A DNA stretch of 64,000 nucleotides from CAVVIH01 sp963748295. GTDB lineage: Bacteria > Acidobacteriota > Vicinamibacteria > Vicinamibacterales > 2-12-FULL-66-21. Each line of letters starts with the position of its first letter. Positions within the stretch are counted from its first letter, which is position 1. The position numbers were made by a program, and so were the translations under genes. Under the pieces are notes generated by a model. That model searched no databases. It was not told the origin of the DNA and saw only the letters and a list, made by a program, of their open reading frames with translations. Where the stretch lies: contig CAVVIH010000005.1 in the NCBI GenBank assembly GCA_963748295.1, positions 806,001 through 870,000 on the forward strand. Direction: 5' to 3'. Shown piece after piece: positions 1-11,351 of this stretch.

Positions 1-2
1 TG

Positions 3-866
3 ATCGAGAACTCGTTGATCCACCACGCGCTGAACGCGTCCGGCGGACGGACGGACGCGCATGGCATCGTCGGCGGCGCCGTGCGTCGGCTGACGGTCCG
101 CAACACCGAAGTTCACACGTTCTCGGGAGACGCCGTCCAGGTGGACGCGGGCCGCTCGGCGCCGGGCTGGACCGACGTCGTCCTCGAAGGATGCCGCTTC
201 TGGCTGGCGCCGCTGCCCTCGGCAACCAACGGGTTCGCCGCGGGCACCGTTCCGGGCGAGAACGCGGTCGATACGAAGGCCGGCAGCGCGTTCGCGCGGG
301 CCAGAATCACGATCCGGAGTACGGAGGCGCACGGGTTCCAGCATGGATTGATCGGCAACATGGCCGCCTTCAACCTGAAGGAAAACATCGACGCCGTCGT
401 CGACGGCGTAACCGTGTTCGATTCGGAGATCGCGTTCAGACTTCGCGCGCCGGCGCACGTGCGCGTGCAGAACTCGGTCGTGCACAGCGTGGCGACCGGT
501 ATCCGTTATGAGGACCAGATCGCGGACGTGCGTGTGTGGAACACGACCTTCGGCAGCGGAATCTCGTCGCCATTCGTTGCCGCTTCTTCAACCGGAACGA
601 TGCTCGACGTCCGCAATTTCCTGATGCTCGGGACGGCCCTGCCGAACGAAGCCAGGGGCGCCTCGAACATGACGGTGCCGGCATCCGCGTTCGTGAACGC
701 CTCGTCGCACAACTACCGGCTCGCGGCCGGCGCAGCGGCGGTCGATGCGGGGGTCAGCATCCCGGAAGTGCCGGCGGATCGGCAAGGCACCAGGCGGCCG
801 CAGGGCAAGGCGTACGACATCGGTGCGTTCGAACGCTCGTCCGGCAGCCCCCCGGCCCGGTTTTGA
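3..866 (+). CDS. Right-handed parallel beta-helix / choice-of-anchor surface protein, 3' part
   Basis: This is the C-terminal part of a larger extracellular protein; the frame is open to the left edge of the window, so the true start lies outside. The visible 287 residues show the short repeating pattern of a right-handed parallel beta-helix (polysaccharide-lyase-like fold), with strand-turn units rich in N, V, I and G. The last ~45 residues contain YRLAAGAAAVDAG, then D(R)QGTRRP and YDIGAFE, which is the signature of the choice-of-anchor Q C-terminal domain found on secreted surface proteins. No catalytic residues can be assigned. It probably binds or remodels polysaccharide at the cell surface, which would fit the rest of the window, but this is inference from fold and location. 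It ends at TGA 864-866 and is followed by a 114-base gap before the next gene. Confidence 0.75.
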   Translation: MENSLIHHALNASGGRTDAHGIVGGAVRRLTVRNTEVHTFSGDAVQVDAGRSAPGWTDVVLEGCRFWLAPLPSATNGFAAGTVPGENAVDTKAGSAFARARITIRSTEAHGFQHGLIGNMAAFNLKENIDAVVDGVTVFDSEIAFRLRAPAHVRVQNSVVHSVATGIRYEDQIADVRVWNTTFGSGISSPFVAASSTGTMLDVRNFLMLGTALPNEARGASNMTVPASAFVNASSHNYRLAAGAAAVDAGVSIPEVPADRQGTRRPQGKAYDIGAFERSSGSPPARF

Positions 867-980
867 GGTCATCGGGCCCAAGGGAGACTTTTTTCTGGTG
901 CGGGCTACACGGATCGGGGGAATCTTGGGGTCGAAACGGGGCAAAATATTGAGGCAGAGGGGCTTTTCGTCCGATGATCT

Positions 981-1739
981 ATGAGTACCCGGATTGCACT
1001 GCAACAGCCCTTGACCCATACCCATACCGTCATGTACCCGTCCAGCGACACCCGCTTCGCCGATCCAGCGATCGCCCGATTGGTGCCATCCCAGGCGCGC
1101 TTCCACCAGTGTCTGGTGAACCTCGAGACCCAGGTGACCCCGGAATCGGCTTTTCCTGATGCCCCCGTCGACCCGACACTCGACGGGGCGGTCCCGAAGC
1201 GGCGCCTGCAATACGCGGCGGGCAGGCACTGCGCATTGACTGCGCTCCGTGGACTCGGGCTCGACGTGTCGAGGGTGGACAGGGGCGCGGATGGCCTGCC
1301 CGTCTGGCCGGCGGGAGTCGCGGGGTCGATTTCTCACTGTGACGACCTGGCATGCGCGGTTGTGGTGAACACGTCCGACGCGCGGGCCGCGGGACTCGAT
1401 GTCGAACGGGTGGTGTCGCGGCGCCGGGCTGCCCGCGTCGGTCCGCTCGTCGTCGATCGCGATGAACTGCTGTCAGCACGGGCGGCAGGGATTGACGAGG
1501 CGCTGGCGGTCACGCTGCTGTTCTCCGCCAAGGAAACCCTCTTCAAGTGCCTGTTCCCGATCGTGCGCCGGTGGTTTGGCTACTCGGCGGCACGCATCCA
1601 GCCCAACGAGGACGGATCGTTCGATGCACGCCTCACTTCCGCCCTCTCTGACGGATTCCAGGCGGGCACGAATCTCACCGGACGGTGGACGGTTTCGTCG
1701 GGGCGCGTTTACACCGCGCTGTTTCTCACGCGGGATTGA
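981..1739 (+). CDS. 4'-phosphopantetheinyl transferase (EntD/Sfp type)
   Basis: This enzyme transfers phosphopantetheine from CoA to the conserved serine of carrier proteins. The 252-residue length suits the EntD/Sfp class. Visible family motifs are KRRLQYAAGRHCA, the GLPVWP...GSISHCDD segment, the metal-binding GLDVE motif near residue 138, and FSAKETLFK near residue 180, where the KE pair coordinates Mg and CoA. The frame opens at ATG 981; an alternative ATG at 1032 would remove 17 poorly conserved residues, and neither start has a clear Shine-Dalgarno. It lies directly upstream of the PKS, whose likely GTG start is two bases after this stop, so the two are almost certainly co-transcribed. 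Its likely clients are the two ACP domains of that PKS. Confidence 0.9.
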   Translation: MSTRIALQQPLTHTHTVMYPSSDTRFADPAIARLVPSQARFHQCLVNLETQVTPESAFPDAPVDPTLDGAVPKRRLQYAAGRHCALTALRGLGLDVSRVDRGADGLPVWPAGVAGSISHCDDLACAVVVNTSDARAAGLDVERVVSRRRAARVGPLVVDRDELLSARAAGIDEALAVTLLFSAKETLFKCLFPIVRRWFGYSAARIQPNEDGSFDARLTSALSDGFQAGTNLTGRWTVSSGRVYTALFLTRD

Positions 1740-1741
1740 AA

Positions 1742-4700
1742 GTGCCCATCAGGTTTTCCTCGGACGACGTTCTCCGGTTCGCGGAGTGGTCAGGCGATCA
1801 CAATCCGTTGCATGTCGATCCGGCCGCGGCGCGGCGGACGTTCTTCGGACAGCCGATCGTGCACGGCATGCTGTCCGCGATTCGCGCGATCTCGGCGCTC
1901 GGGACCGCACCGCTGTCGAAGATCGACATCGAATTCCGTGGTGCGGTGGTTCCCGGCGTCGACTACGACGTCTCCGTTTCTGGTGACGATCGCGAAACGC
2001 ACCTGACCTTGAGCGCCGCGGACAACGCGGTCTTGAAGCTTCGCGGCGAGTCGACGGCGCCACCTTCGAACGGTTTCACGGTCGCGCGTACGGTCAACCC
2101 TGCGCCGATGCGAAAAACGGCCGCCGTGCGCGACGCGGACGATCTCCCGCCTGGCTTCGCACTGTCCGGGGTGTATGAATCCGGCGCCGATGCGGGCGAG
2201 TACGCCTCCGACGCGCTCCCCGCCCTCCATGCGCGCGTGCTGGCGCTGTGCAGCTATGCGATCGGCATGGAGACGCCCGGCCTGCGATCGCTCTTCACCC
2301 GAGCGACGATCTCCTTCGCAGGCTGCGAAACCGATTCGCTGTCGCTTGCGTTCAACCTCCGCGTCGAACGCTTCGATCGTCAATTCCGCATCCTCGATCT
2401 GGAAGTGGAGATCGCCACGCCGGACGGGCGTGCCGTCGCTACGGCCTCGCTGCGCAGCTACGTGCGGTTCAGTCCGATCCTCACGGACGTCGGCGAACTG
2501 CAGCGACGGCTTCCCGCGTCGGCCACGAAGCTGCGTGACAAGGTCGCCGTCGTGGTTGGCGGCACACGCGGCCTGGGCGCCGACATCACCGCGGCCCTCG
2601 CCGCCGCGGGCTGTCGTGTGTATTCCACCTACCACAACGACAAGGCAGCGGCCGACGAGCTCGCGGCGAGGCTTCAGGAACGTAACCTGACCGCCACGTT
2701 CCTGCAGGGTGACGCCGGCAGCGGCCCGTGGTGTCGGACCGCGCTCGAGACGATCCGGCAGCGCGAGGGTCGCGTCGATTTGCTCGTGCTGAATGCGTGC
2801 GCGCCGCCGAGCGCAGCACGCGTCGGCGACGGCTCGTCCGATGACTTCGATGCGTACGTCTCGGCGAATCTCCGTCTCGTACGCGCGCCGCTGTCGGTTT
2901 TTCTTCCCGTGCTCGACGAGCAGCGCGGCGCGGTGGTTACGGTTTCTTCATCGTTCGTCGAAGAAGCGCCTGCAGGCTTCGGCGCGTACGTCGCGCTCAA
3001 GCAGGCTGTGGAAGGGCTGGCGCGAACCGCGTCGCGCGAAGCGCGCGGAGTGTTCTGGCTCACGGCCCGGCCGCCGCGCCTGCAGACGGCCTGGAACGAC
3101 ACGCCCACCGGAGTTCTCGGCACGATCCCCGCCGACCGCGCCGCCTCGCACATCGTCCACCGGCTTGCCGACGCCTGGCTCGCCGAAGCGCGTCAGCATG
3201 CGTCGCGCGAAGGCGGGTGGACGCCGGGCGCGCTCGAGGTGCTGTCGGAGTTCCCGGCGATCGAGGCCGCTGCGGTGTCCGACGACATCGAGCCCGAATT
3301 CACGGTGCTCCTGTCCGCGACGTTCACCGCCGAGCCGGTCGCCCACGGCCTGCGGTTCTGGTTCAAGGAACTGGGTATCCCCGCCGACGTCGATGTCGCG
3401 CCTTACGGCCAGGTGCTGCAGACGCTGCTCAACCCTTCCGCGGGCGCACCGAAGCGCGGCATGAACGTCTTCCTCCTGCGGGTTCGCGACTGGCTTCGCG
3501 AGCTGGCGCAGGAGCAGGCCGCATCGCCCGAGTTCGTCGCGCAGTATCTCGATACGACGTCACGCGATCTCGAGCGCGCGATGCGCGCGCACCGCGCCCA
3601 TGCAGCCGCCGAGACGCTGCTCGTCGTCTGTCCGTCAGGCGGCAGCGACTCGCCGGCGATCGATGCGCTCGTCGAGCGTACGGAGCATTGGGTCCTGGAG
3701 TGGATTGCCAGCCTGCCGGGGCTGCAGACGGTTCGTGCCGCCGACTTTCACGCCGACTACGCGGTGCAGACCGGGGAAATCGCGGATCCGCTGCGCGAGC
3801 ACATCGCGCACATCCCCTACCGCGACGCGTATCTTTACGTGCTGTCCACCCTCGTCATCCGCCACGCGCACCGCAAGCTGGCGCCGGTCCGGAAGGTCGT
3901 GGTGGTGGACTGCGACAACACGCTATGGCGCGGCGTTGTCGGCGAAGCCGGCGCCGAAGGGATCGAGTTCGACGAGGCGCATCACGCACTGCATCGGCGT
4001 CTGTCGCAGCTCGTCGCGGCCGGTGTGCTGGTGGCCCTTTGCAGCAAGAACGAGGAAGAAGACGTGTGGCGCGTGTTCGACACACGTCCGGAGCTGCTGC
4101 TGCCGCGCGATCAGGTCGTGGCCGCCGCGATCAACTGGCAGCCGAAATCCGACAACCTGCGCCGGCTCGCCGCACGGCTCAATGTCGGTCTCGACAGCTT
4201 CGTGTTCATCGACGACAACCCCGTCGAATGCGCCGAGGTCCGTGCGGGCTGTCCCGAGGTACTGACGCTGCAGTGGCCGGCGTCCCACGACGAGGCACTC
4301 CAGCTGCTGCATCACGCGTGGGAACTTCAGCCCCGCAAGGGCACCGCTGAAGATGCGCGGCGCACCGAAATGTATCGCGAGGAGTCCAAACGTCAGGAGC
4401 TTCTCGAAGGCACGCTCTCGTTCCGCGACTTCCTGAACGGTCTCGAACTGGTCGTGGATGCCCGGCCGCTCGACGCGTCCGATCTCAAGCGCGCGTCCCA
4501 GCTCACGCTGCGAACGAACCAGTTCAACTTCACGACGCGGCGCCGCGACGAAGCGGAGATGCAGGCGCTGGTGTCCGGCGGACAGCACGTCATCAAGACG
4601 GTCAGGGTCCGCGATCGTTTTGGCGACTATGGGCTGGTCGGCCTCTTCATCGCCGTGCCGCGCGACGGCGTGCTGGACGTCGATACGTTCCTTCTCAGTT

Positions 4701-7700
4701 GCCGTGTGCTCGGCCGGGGCGTCGAGCATCATCTCGCCGCGGAGCTCGGCCGGATCGCGCAGGCGGAGGGACTTCGGACGGTCAGGATGCGGGTCGAGCC
4801 GACGAAGCGCAACACGCCCGCACGCAAGTTCCTCGACGCTATCGCGCCCGCCGAATACAGGACGGCCGCCGAAGGCGTCCTCGAATGCGAGCTGCCAGCC
4901 GACTGGCTGGCCGCGCTTCGATTCGAGCCCGGCGATCAGCCGGTCGAGACGTTCGCCGAGACCGAAACCGGAAGCGCGCCGTCGACGTCGTCCGATGCGT
5001 CGCGCCTCCGCAGCAGAGAGCTGCAGGTCGTGCGTGCAGCCGGCGCGCTCGGCACGGCGTCGGGCCTGCTCTCCGCGATCGACGGCAAGGCGGCTGACAC
5101 TCGGCCTGTGGACAGTGTCGACACCAGCAACGCGAGCGGCATCGTCTTCGATGCCTTCGCAGCAGCGCTCGACATGCCCGTCGCGCGCGTACAAGAGATC
5201 GACAAGCTGGAGTCGCTCGGCTGCGACTCGTTCAAGATCGTCGAGATCACCGTCGCGCTGACGCGGAAATTCCCGTGGCTGCCGGGCACGCTGCTCTTCG
5301 AGCATCGCTCCGTCTCGGAAATCGTGCGTGAGGTCACCGCGCTCGCTCGTGAACGGCAGACGCCGGGCGCCGCCAGCGTCGCGCCGACACCGGCCGTCGG
5401 AGTCCCGGTCACCGATTCCGACATCGCCATCGTCGGCATGAACGTGCGTTGTGCGGGCGCCGGCTCGCCCGAAGAGTTGTGGACCCTGCTCCACGACGGA
5501 AGATCGGCCGTCGTTCCGGTTCCGGAAGATCGGCGTCACTTCCTCCACCGCCTCGAAGACTCCCGGGCGCACTGGGCCGGGCTGCTCGACGACGTCGATC
5601 GGTTCGACGCGGAGCTGTTCGGGGTGGCGCCGCGCGAAGCCGACATCATGGATCCGCAGCTACGGCTGTTTCTCGAGGTGGCGTGGGGAGCGCTCGAGGA
5701 CGGCGGATGTCTGGGCGGCGAGCACGATGTCTCCACTGGCGTCTTCGTCGGCGTCATGTACGGCGACTACGGGTTCCGCGCCAACCTGGCGGCGCAGGAC
5801 CGTGAAACACCGTATCGGTGCTGGGAAGGGTTCAGCCTGGCGAACCGCCTTTCGCAGCTGCTCGGATTCCGCGGACCGAGCCTCGCGGTGGACACGGCCT
5901 GCTCGTCCTCCGGCACCGCGCTCCATCTCGCCAGTCGCGCGCTGCTCTCCGGCGACTGCAATGTCGCGGTGGTCGGCGGCGTCAACCTGATTCTCGATCC
6001 TGACAGATTCGTGCATCTGGGCCGGCTCGGCATCCTGTCGCACACGGGACGCTGTCTCGCGTTCGGCGCCGAAGCAGATGGCACCGTGCTCGGCGAAGGC
6101 GCAGGCGCGGTCGTGCTGCGCCGCCTGGGCGACGCGCGTCAACGTGGCGATCGCATCCTTGGGGTCATCAAGGGCACGGGCGTCAGCACCGGGAGCGGTA
6201 CAGTCGGCTTCACGGCGCCGAATCCCGTCGCGCAGGCGGAGGCAATCCGTCGCGCGCTGCAGACGGCGCGGGTCGATCCGCGGACGATCAGCTACGTCGA
6301 GACGCACGGCACCGGAACCGCGCTTGGCGATCCGATCGAGGTGCGCGGTCTCACGCTCGCCCACTCGACCGCCGCGCTGCTCGATCCCGCGCTCGGCGGG
6401 ACGGCGCGATGCGGCATCGGGTCCATCAAGCCGAACATCGGCCACCTCGAGGCGGGCGCCGGTGTCCTCGGCCTGATCAAGGTTCTGCTGCAGCTTCAGC
6501 ACGCGACGCTGCTGCCGTCGATCACCTCCGACGAACCGAATCCGCAGATCCCGTTCGATCAAACGCCGTTCTACGTCCAGCGCGCTGCCGCGCCCTGGAA
6601 ACGTCCCGTGCTGACGCGCGACAGGAAGCCGCTGGAACTGCCGCGCCGTGCGGGCCTCAGCTCGTTCGGCGTCGGCGGATCCAATGCGCACGTGATCGTC
6701 GAAGAAGCGCCCGGCCGGCAGCGCCCCGATGCGGCGGTCGAGCGTCCGGCCCATGTGCTCGCGCTGTCGGGCCATACGCGCGAAGCGCTTCGCACCCGCG
6801 CGGGCGCCACTGCGCACTGGCTCGAGACATCTCCGGATCTTGCGTTGGCCGACGCGTTCTTCAGCGTCAACACGGGCCGGAAGCACCTGCTGCACCGCGC
6901 CGCGGCGGTCGCCGGCGATCGCGAGCGCGCGATTGAGGAACTTCGCCAGATCGCCGCCGGCCGCAAACCATCGCGCGTGAGCCGCAAGCCGAAAATCGCG
7001 TTTCTCTTTACCGGCCAGGGCTCGCAGTACGCGCCGATGGGCCGCGACCTCTACGAGACGCAACCCGTGTTCCGCGAGGCGCTCGACAGATGCGCCGCGA
7101 TCTTCGACAGGCTCCTCGGTCGTCCACTGCTCGACCTGCTCTTCGCCGACGAGGGCAGCGAGGAAGCGCGGCTGCTGAATCAAACGGGATACACACAGCC
7201 GGCGCTGTTCGCATTCGAGTACGCGCTCGCCCAGCTGTGGATGTCCTGGGGCGTGATGCCAGACGTCGTCATGGGCCACAGCGTCGGCGAAATCGCCGCG
7301 ATGTGCGTCGCCGGCGGCATCTCGCTCGACGACGGGCTGAAGTTGATTGCGTCGCGCGGCCGCTTGATGCAGGCGCTGCCTGCCGGCGGCGCGATGACCT
7401 CGGTGATGGCGGACGAGGCGCGAGTGGCGCGGGCGATCGCCGGCCACGAACGCGACGTGTCGATCGCCGCGATCAACGGTCCGTCGCAGATCGTCATCTC
7501 CGGCGCCGGAACGGTGGTGAACGCCATCGCCGAAGCGCTGTCCGCCGAGGGCGTCAAGACCCGTTCGCTGGTCGTGTCGCACGCGTTCCACTCGCCGCTG
7601 ATGACGCCAATCGCGGACGAGTACGCGGCCGTCGTCGGGCGGATTGCCTTCTCGATGCCGCGCATTCCGCTCGTGTGCGGTGTCCACGGCCGGCTCGCGG

Positions 7701-10700
7701 GTGCCGAGGTCACGCAGCCCGCGTACTGGATCAGCAATGCGCTCGAGCCCGTGCGGTTTGCCGACGGCATGCGGACGCTCGAAGCCGCCGGCGCCACCGC
7801 ATATGTGGAGATCGGTCCGCAGCCGGTGCTGGTCGGGATGGGACGGCAGTGCGTCTCGGACGAAGGCGGCGCGTTGTGGCTCGGGTCGCTGCGCAAGGAG
7901 GCGAAGGCCTGGCCGACGCTGCTCGGCAGCGTGAGCGAGCTGTACTCCGCAGGCGGCGAGATCGACTGGAAGGGATTCGACGCGCCCTACGCCAGACAGA
8001 GGGTGACGGCTCCTTCGTATCCGTTTGGCGGACGCCGCTACTGGATTTCGGATGGTCCGGGCGCGCGGCCGCCGGCCGAGCCGGCGACGACCGAAGCCGC
8101 CGCGCAGGCGTACACGCTCGCGTGGCGTTCGGCTCCCGCATTGACGCCGCCGGCTGCGGCAGCGGGCGGGTGGCTCGTGCTCGCGGATGCCGGAGGCTTC
8201 GGCTCGACACTCGTGCGAGCGCTCGAGGATCTCGGCGGACGCTGCACCGTCGTCTTCGCAGGCGATCGATTCGTCGACATCGGGCACGGGCGCTACCAGG
8301 TCGACCCGGCATCGTCCGCCGATCTCGAACGCGTCCTTAGCTTCACCAGCGCTTCCGCGCTCCCGGACGCCGCTGCGGACCTCCGCGGCATCGTCAATCT
8401 CTGGCCGCTCGAGGTGACGGGAAACGACGCAGTGATTGCCGACGCGCATCGACTGATCGAGCAGACCGTGCACCTGGGCCGGCTCGCGATCCGGCGCGGC
8501 ACGTCACGACCGGCGCGCATGTGGTTCGTCACCCGGAACGCGGTCGCCGCCGGTCAGGAGCCCGCATCGCTCTCGGTAGCGCAGGCGCCGCTCTGGGGTC
8601 TTGGACGAACACTGGCCCTGGAGCATCCCGATCTATGGGGCGGTCTGATCGATCTCGGCACCGTCGCCGGACCTCGCGATGCCGCGGCGATCGCGGCGCA
8701 GCTCGTGAGCGGTGGCGATGACGATCAGGTCGCGCTGCGGGGCGGCGAACGATACGTACCGCGCCTCACCCTCGCAACAGCGGAACCGGTCGGCGAGATG
8801 CGCTTCAGCGACGAGACCGTCCATCTGGTCACCGGAGGCTTCGGAGCGATCGGGCGGCGGCTGGCGCAGTGGCTCGCCGCGCGAGGCGCACGTCACATCG
8901 CGCTCACCAGCCGCCGCGGCGATGCCACGCCTGGCGCGCGAGAGCTGGCTCGCGACCTCGAGTCGCGCGGTGTAAAGGTCTACGCGATTGCCGCGGACGT
9001 CGGCGATGCAACGGGCGTGGACAAACTATTCACCGAGCTGACGCGCACGGGCCGACCGCTCGGCGCGGTGTTCCACGTCGCCGGCGTCGATCAGCCGCAG
9101 CCGTTCGCCGAGCTCGATCCGCCGCGCATGCGCGAGGTGCTCGCGCCGAAAATAGACGGCGCGTGGCGGCTTCACGAACGAAGCCGCATCGCCGGCGTCA
9201 CGCACTTCGTCTGCTTCTCGTCGATCTCGTCGGTGCTGGGATCGACCGGCCGCGCGCATTACGCCGCCGCCAACGCGTTTCTCGACGCGCTCTCACACGA
9301 ACGCCACCGTGCCGGACTGCCGTCGCTGAGCGTGAACTGGGGACCGTGGAGCGGCGGCGGCATGGCCAGCGACGAGGTGCTCCGGCAGTTCGAGCGGATC
9401 GGCAACTACGGGCTCGATCCCGATCAGGCTGTGCGCCAGCTCGAGACCGCGATGCAGTCTGGCGCTGCGCAGGTCAGCGTCGCCCGCATCGACTGGACGA
9501 AGTTCCGGATGGCGTACGAGGCACGCGGCCCGAAGCCGCTGCTCTCGCAGGTCGTGCCCGATGGCAGTGCGGCCACCGCATCCGAAGGCGCTGCGGACCT
9601 GGCGCCCTGGATCGACGCGTTGACGCAGGTCCCGGCCGCACAGCGCGAGCGCGAGCTCGCCGCGATGCTGCAGCGCGAGGTCGCCGATACGCTCGGGTTC
9701 GAGGACGCCGACTCGGTTGCGCTGGACCGGACGTTCCAGGACATGGGCATGGACTCGCTGATGTCGGCGGAGTTCGCGCGCCGCCTGAACAAGCAGCTTG
9801 GCATTCGCAGCACCGCGCTCGTGTTCCAGCATCCGACTGCTGGCGCACTCGCGCACGCACTCATCGAGCAGGTGAACGCTGCGACTGTCGCATCGCCCTC
9901 ACCCGCCCCGGCGGCGCAGGGAGCGGCTGTCGTGGCGCCCGCGGAGAGTAGCGGGGTTGCAGTGGCCAGCGGTGGCAATCCAATCGCCGGCTACTCCGCC
10001 GACACCGAGCCGCTCGTGTTCGCGTTCCAACGGCAGGCATGGCCCGACCGCCGCGAGGATTTGATTGCGCCGCGCTGGCGCTGGATGTTCGTCGAGTCGG
10101 CCCGGAGACTGGGTCTCGAACCGCGGGTGTGGCTCTATCGTGACAACGGACGCGTCGTCGGTCACAACGGCGCGATACCGGTCCGGCTCAAGATCGGCCA
10201 GGCGGAGTTGGATACGGCGTGGCTCGTCGACACGATGGTGCTCGAGGAGTTCCGCAGCCAGGCTGTCGGCTCGCGCCTGATGCTGCAATCGGACGAGGAT
10301 CTTCCCCTGGCGCTGTCGCTCGGGCAGACCAGTCAGATGCGCGAGATCCAGCTGCGGCTGGGCTGGGAGCAAGTGGCCCCGCTTCAGACCGCGCAGCTGC
10401 TGATTCGTCCGGAACGGGTGCTCAAGGGCAAGCTGCCTGGCCCTGCGGCGGCAGCGGCCGGCCTGGGCCTGCGTGCGGCGTTTGCCGTCCGCGATGTCTT
10501 CAAGTCGCGCCCGAAAGCGCGCGTCCGGGAAATCGCGTCGTTCGACGCCCGCCATGATGCGCTCTGGGATCGCATGGCGGAAACCGTCATTGCACCGTCA
10601 GGCGCGATGCGTCGTACTTGAACTGGAAGTATGTGGATCAGCCCGGTCAGGAGTTCCTGCGTCTCGAGGTGCTCGACGGCGACGCGCCGATGGCCGTTGT

Positions 10701-11037
10701 CGTCTGGGCGCTGAGAGAGCCGGATCGCGCTTACGCGTATCGCCGCGCGCTCCTCGTCGACCTCGTGGCGCCTCTCGACAACGTCGCACGGCTCGCGCAG
10801 GCCATCGACGCGACGATTCCTGTGATTGCCGATGCCGGCGCGGATGCGGCGATCTGCCTGCACATCAACGAGACGGTGACCCGCGCTCTCCGCGAGTGCG
10901 GATTCCACCTGCGTGAACCTGGCCGGTTCCTGCTCGTCAGCCCGGGCCCGCTCCAGGGCGCTCAGCGCGAGTCGGTGCTCTCGTCATCGAGCTGGTTGGT
11001 GACCCAGGGGGATTCGGATATCGACAGGCCCTGGTAA
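1742..11037 (+). CDS. Giant modular type I PKS: MaoC-SDR-FkbH-ACP-KS-AT-KR-ACP-GNAT (one frameshift)
   Basis: This single polypeptide of about 3,095 residues is a polyketide-synthase-like assembly line. Rough domain positions: MaoC-type hot-dog hydratase 1-110 (FAEWSGDHNPLHVD), a second hot-dog-like region to ~250, SDR 263-450 (GGTRGLG), FkbH/HAD-IIIC glyceryl-transfer domain 700-1030 (VVDCDNTLW; FIDDNPVECAE), ACP 1130-1200 (serine in LGCDSF, ~1163), KS 1225-1660 (DTACSSS, ETHGTGT, KPNIGH), AT 1755-2060 (FTGQGSQ, GHSVGE; HAFH suggests malonyl-CoA), KR 2355-2540 (TGGFGAIG; S-Y-N active site), ACP 2640-2710 (GMDSL) and a GNAT domain from ~2750. The frame stops at 10621, but the next frame continues as VRRDASYLNWKYVDQPGQ, the expected rest of the GNAT fold, so one base is probably missing or extra near 10,585-10,600. 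GTG 1742 is preferred because it follows the PPTase stop by two bases and begins just before the MaoC domain; the frame itself is open from 1685. FkbH domains load a glyceryl unit from 1,3-bisphosphoglycerate, so the product may have a glycerate-derived starter. The product itself is unknown. Confidence 0.88.
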
Positions 11038-11040
11038 TAC

Positions 11041-11075
11041 CCCCTCGAAGAAGTCGCTTCGAAGGGGCCCCTTTC
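11041..11075 (+). terminator. Hairpin terminator candidate after the PKS gene
   Basis: The stem CCCCTCGAAG (11041-11050) pairs with CTTCGAAGGGG (11057-11067) around a six-base loop, with one bulged A. It starts three bases after the PKS stop codon and is followed by CCCCTTT rather than a pure T tract, so efficiency is uncertain. Confidence 0.55.
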
Positions 11076-11091
11076 AGCGATTCGGCGAGCA

Positions 11092-11113
11092 AAGTCGCCA
11101 GCCCCGGCGACTT
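11092..11113 (+). other. Second perfect hairpin downstream of the PKS
   Basis: AAGTCGCC (11092-11099) and GGCGACTT (11106-11113) form a perfect eight-base stem with a six-base loop, AGCCCC. There is no T tract. It may be a second terminator, an RNA-stability element or an operator. Confidence 0.45.
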
Positions 11114-11241
11114 CGCGGCGTCCCTCTTGCAGCAGGGTGCACGAATCTTCACGCGGGTGCTACTTGTAAACGGCGACGCGTTAAGCACTTGCGAGTCATC
11201 GAGAGCGCACGATCAAGCTCTGTTCCTTCCACCTGAGTCAC

Positions 11242-11257
11242 TGGCAGTCCCGTTGCT
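11242..11257 (+). promoter_or_regulatory. Sigma-54 (-24/-12) promoter for the PEP-CTERM gene
   Basis: TGGCAGTCCCGTTGCT matches the RpoN consensus TGGCAC-N5-TTGCW with GG and GC at the invariant ten-base spacing. Transcription would begin near 11,268, giving an ~84-base leader before ATG 11352. PEP-CTERM genes in other bacteria are known to be controlled by RpoN with the PrsK/PrsR two-component system; no such regulator lies in this window. Confidence 0.72.
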
Positions 11258-11351
11258 TAAACGGCTGACAACACTAGTGTCAACGCCCACCCGTCTACTG
11301 AAGTGACTGGGGCTGGGCACTTCACTTGACGGAGGGGTAAAGGAGATGAAC

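Larger units (their letters stand above)
11038..11351 (+). other. Intergenic region between PKS and PEP-CTERM gene
   Basis: This 314-base stretch holds two hairpins just after the PKS stop (11041-11075 and 11092-11113), a sigma-54 promoter match (11242-11257) and the Shine-Dalgarno AAAGGAG at 11339-11345 serving ATG 11352. No coding potential was seen. Confidence 0.7.

Noticed and set aside
854..895. Possible terminator with a run of six T after the beta-helix gene
   Set aside because: Only a weak six-base stem with a long loop can be drawn, and it is separated from the T run by about a dozen bases.
5660..8473. 937-codon open frame on the minus strand inside the PKS
   Set aside because: It lies opposite the KS-AT region, has low-complexity Arg/Ala/Asp-rich translation and no family motif; it is a GC-driven mirror of the real gene.
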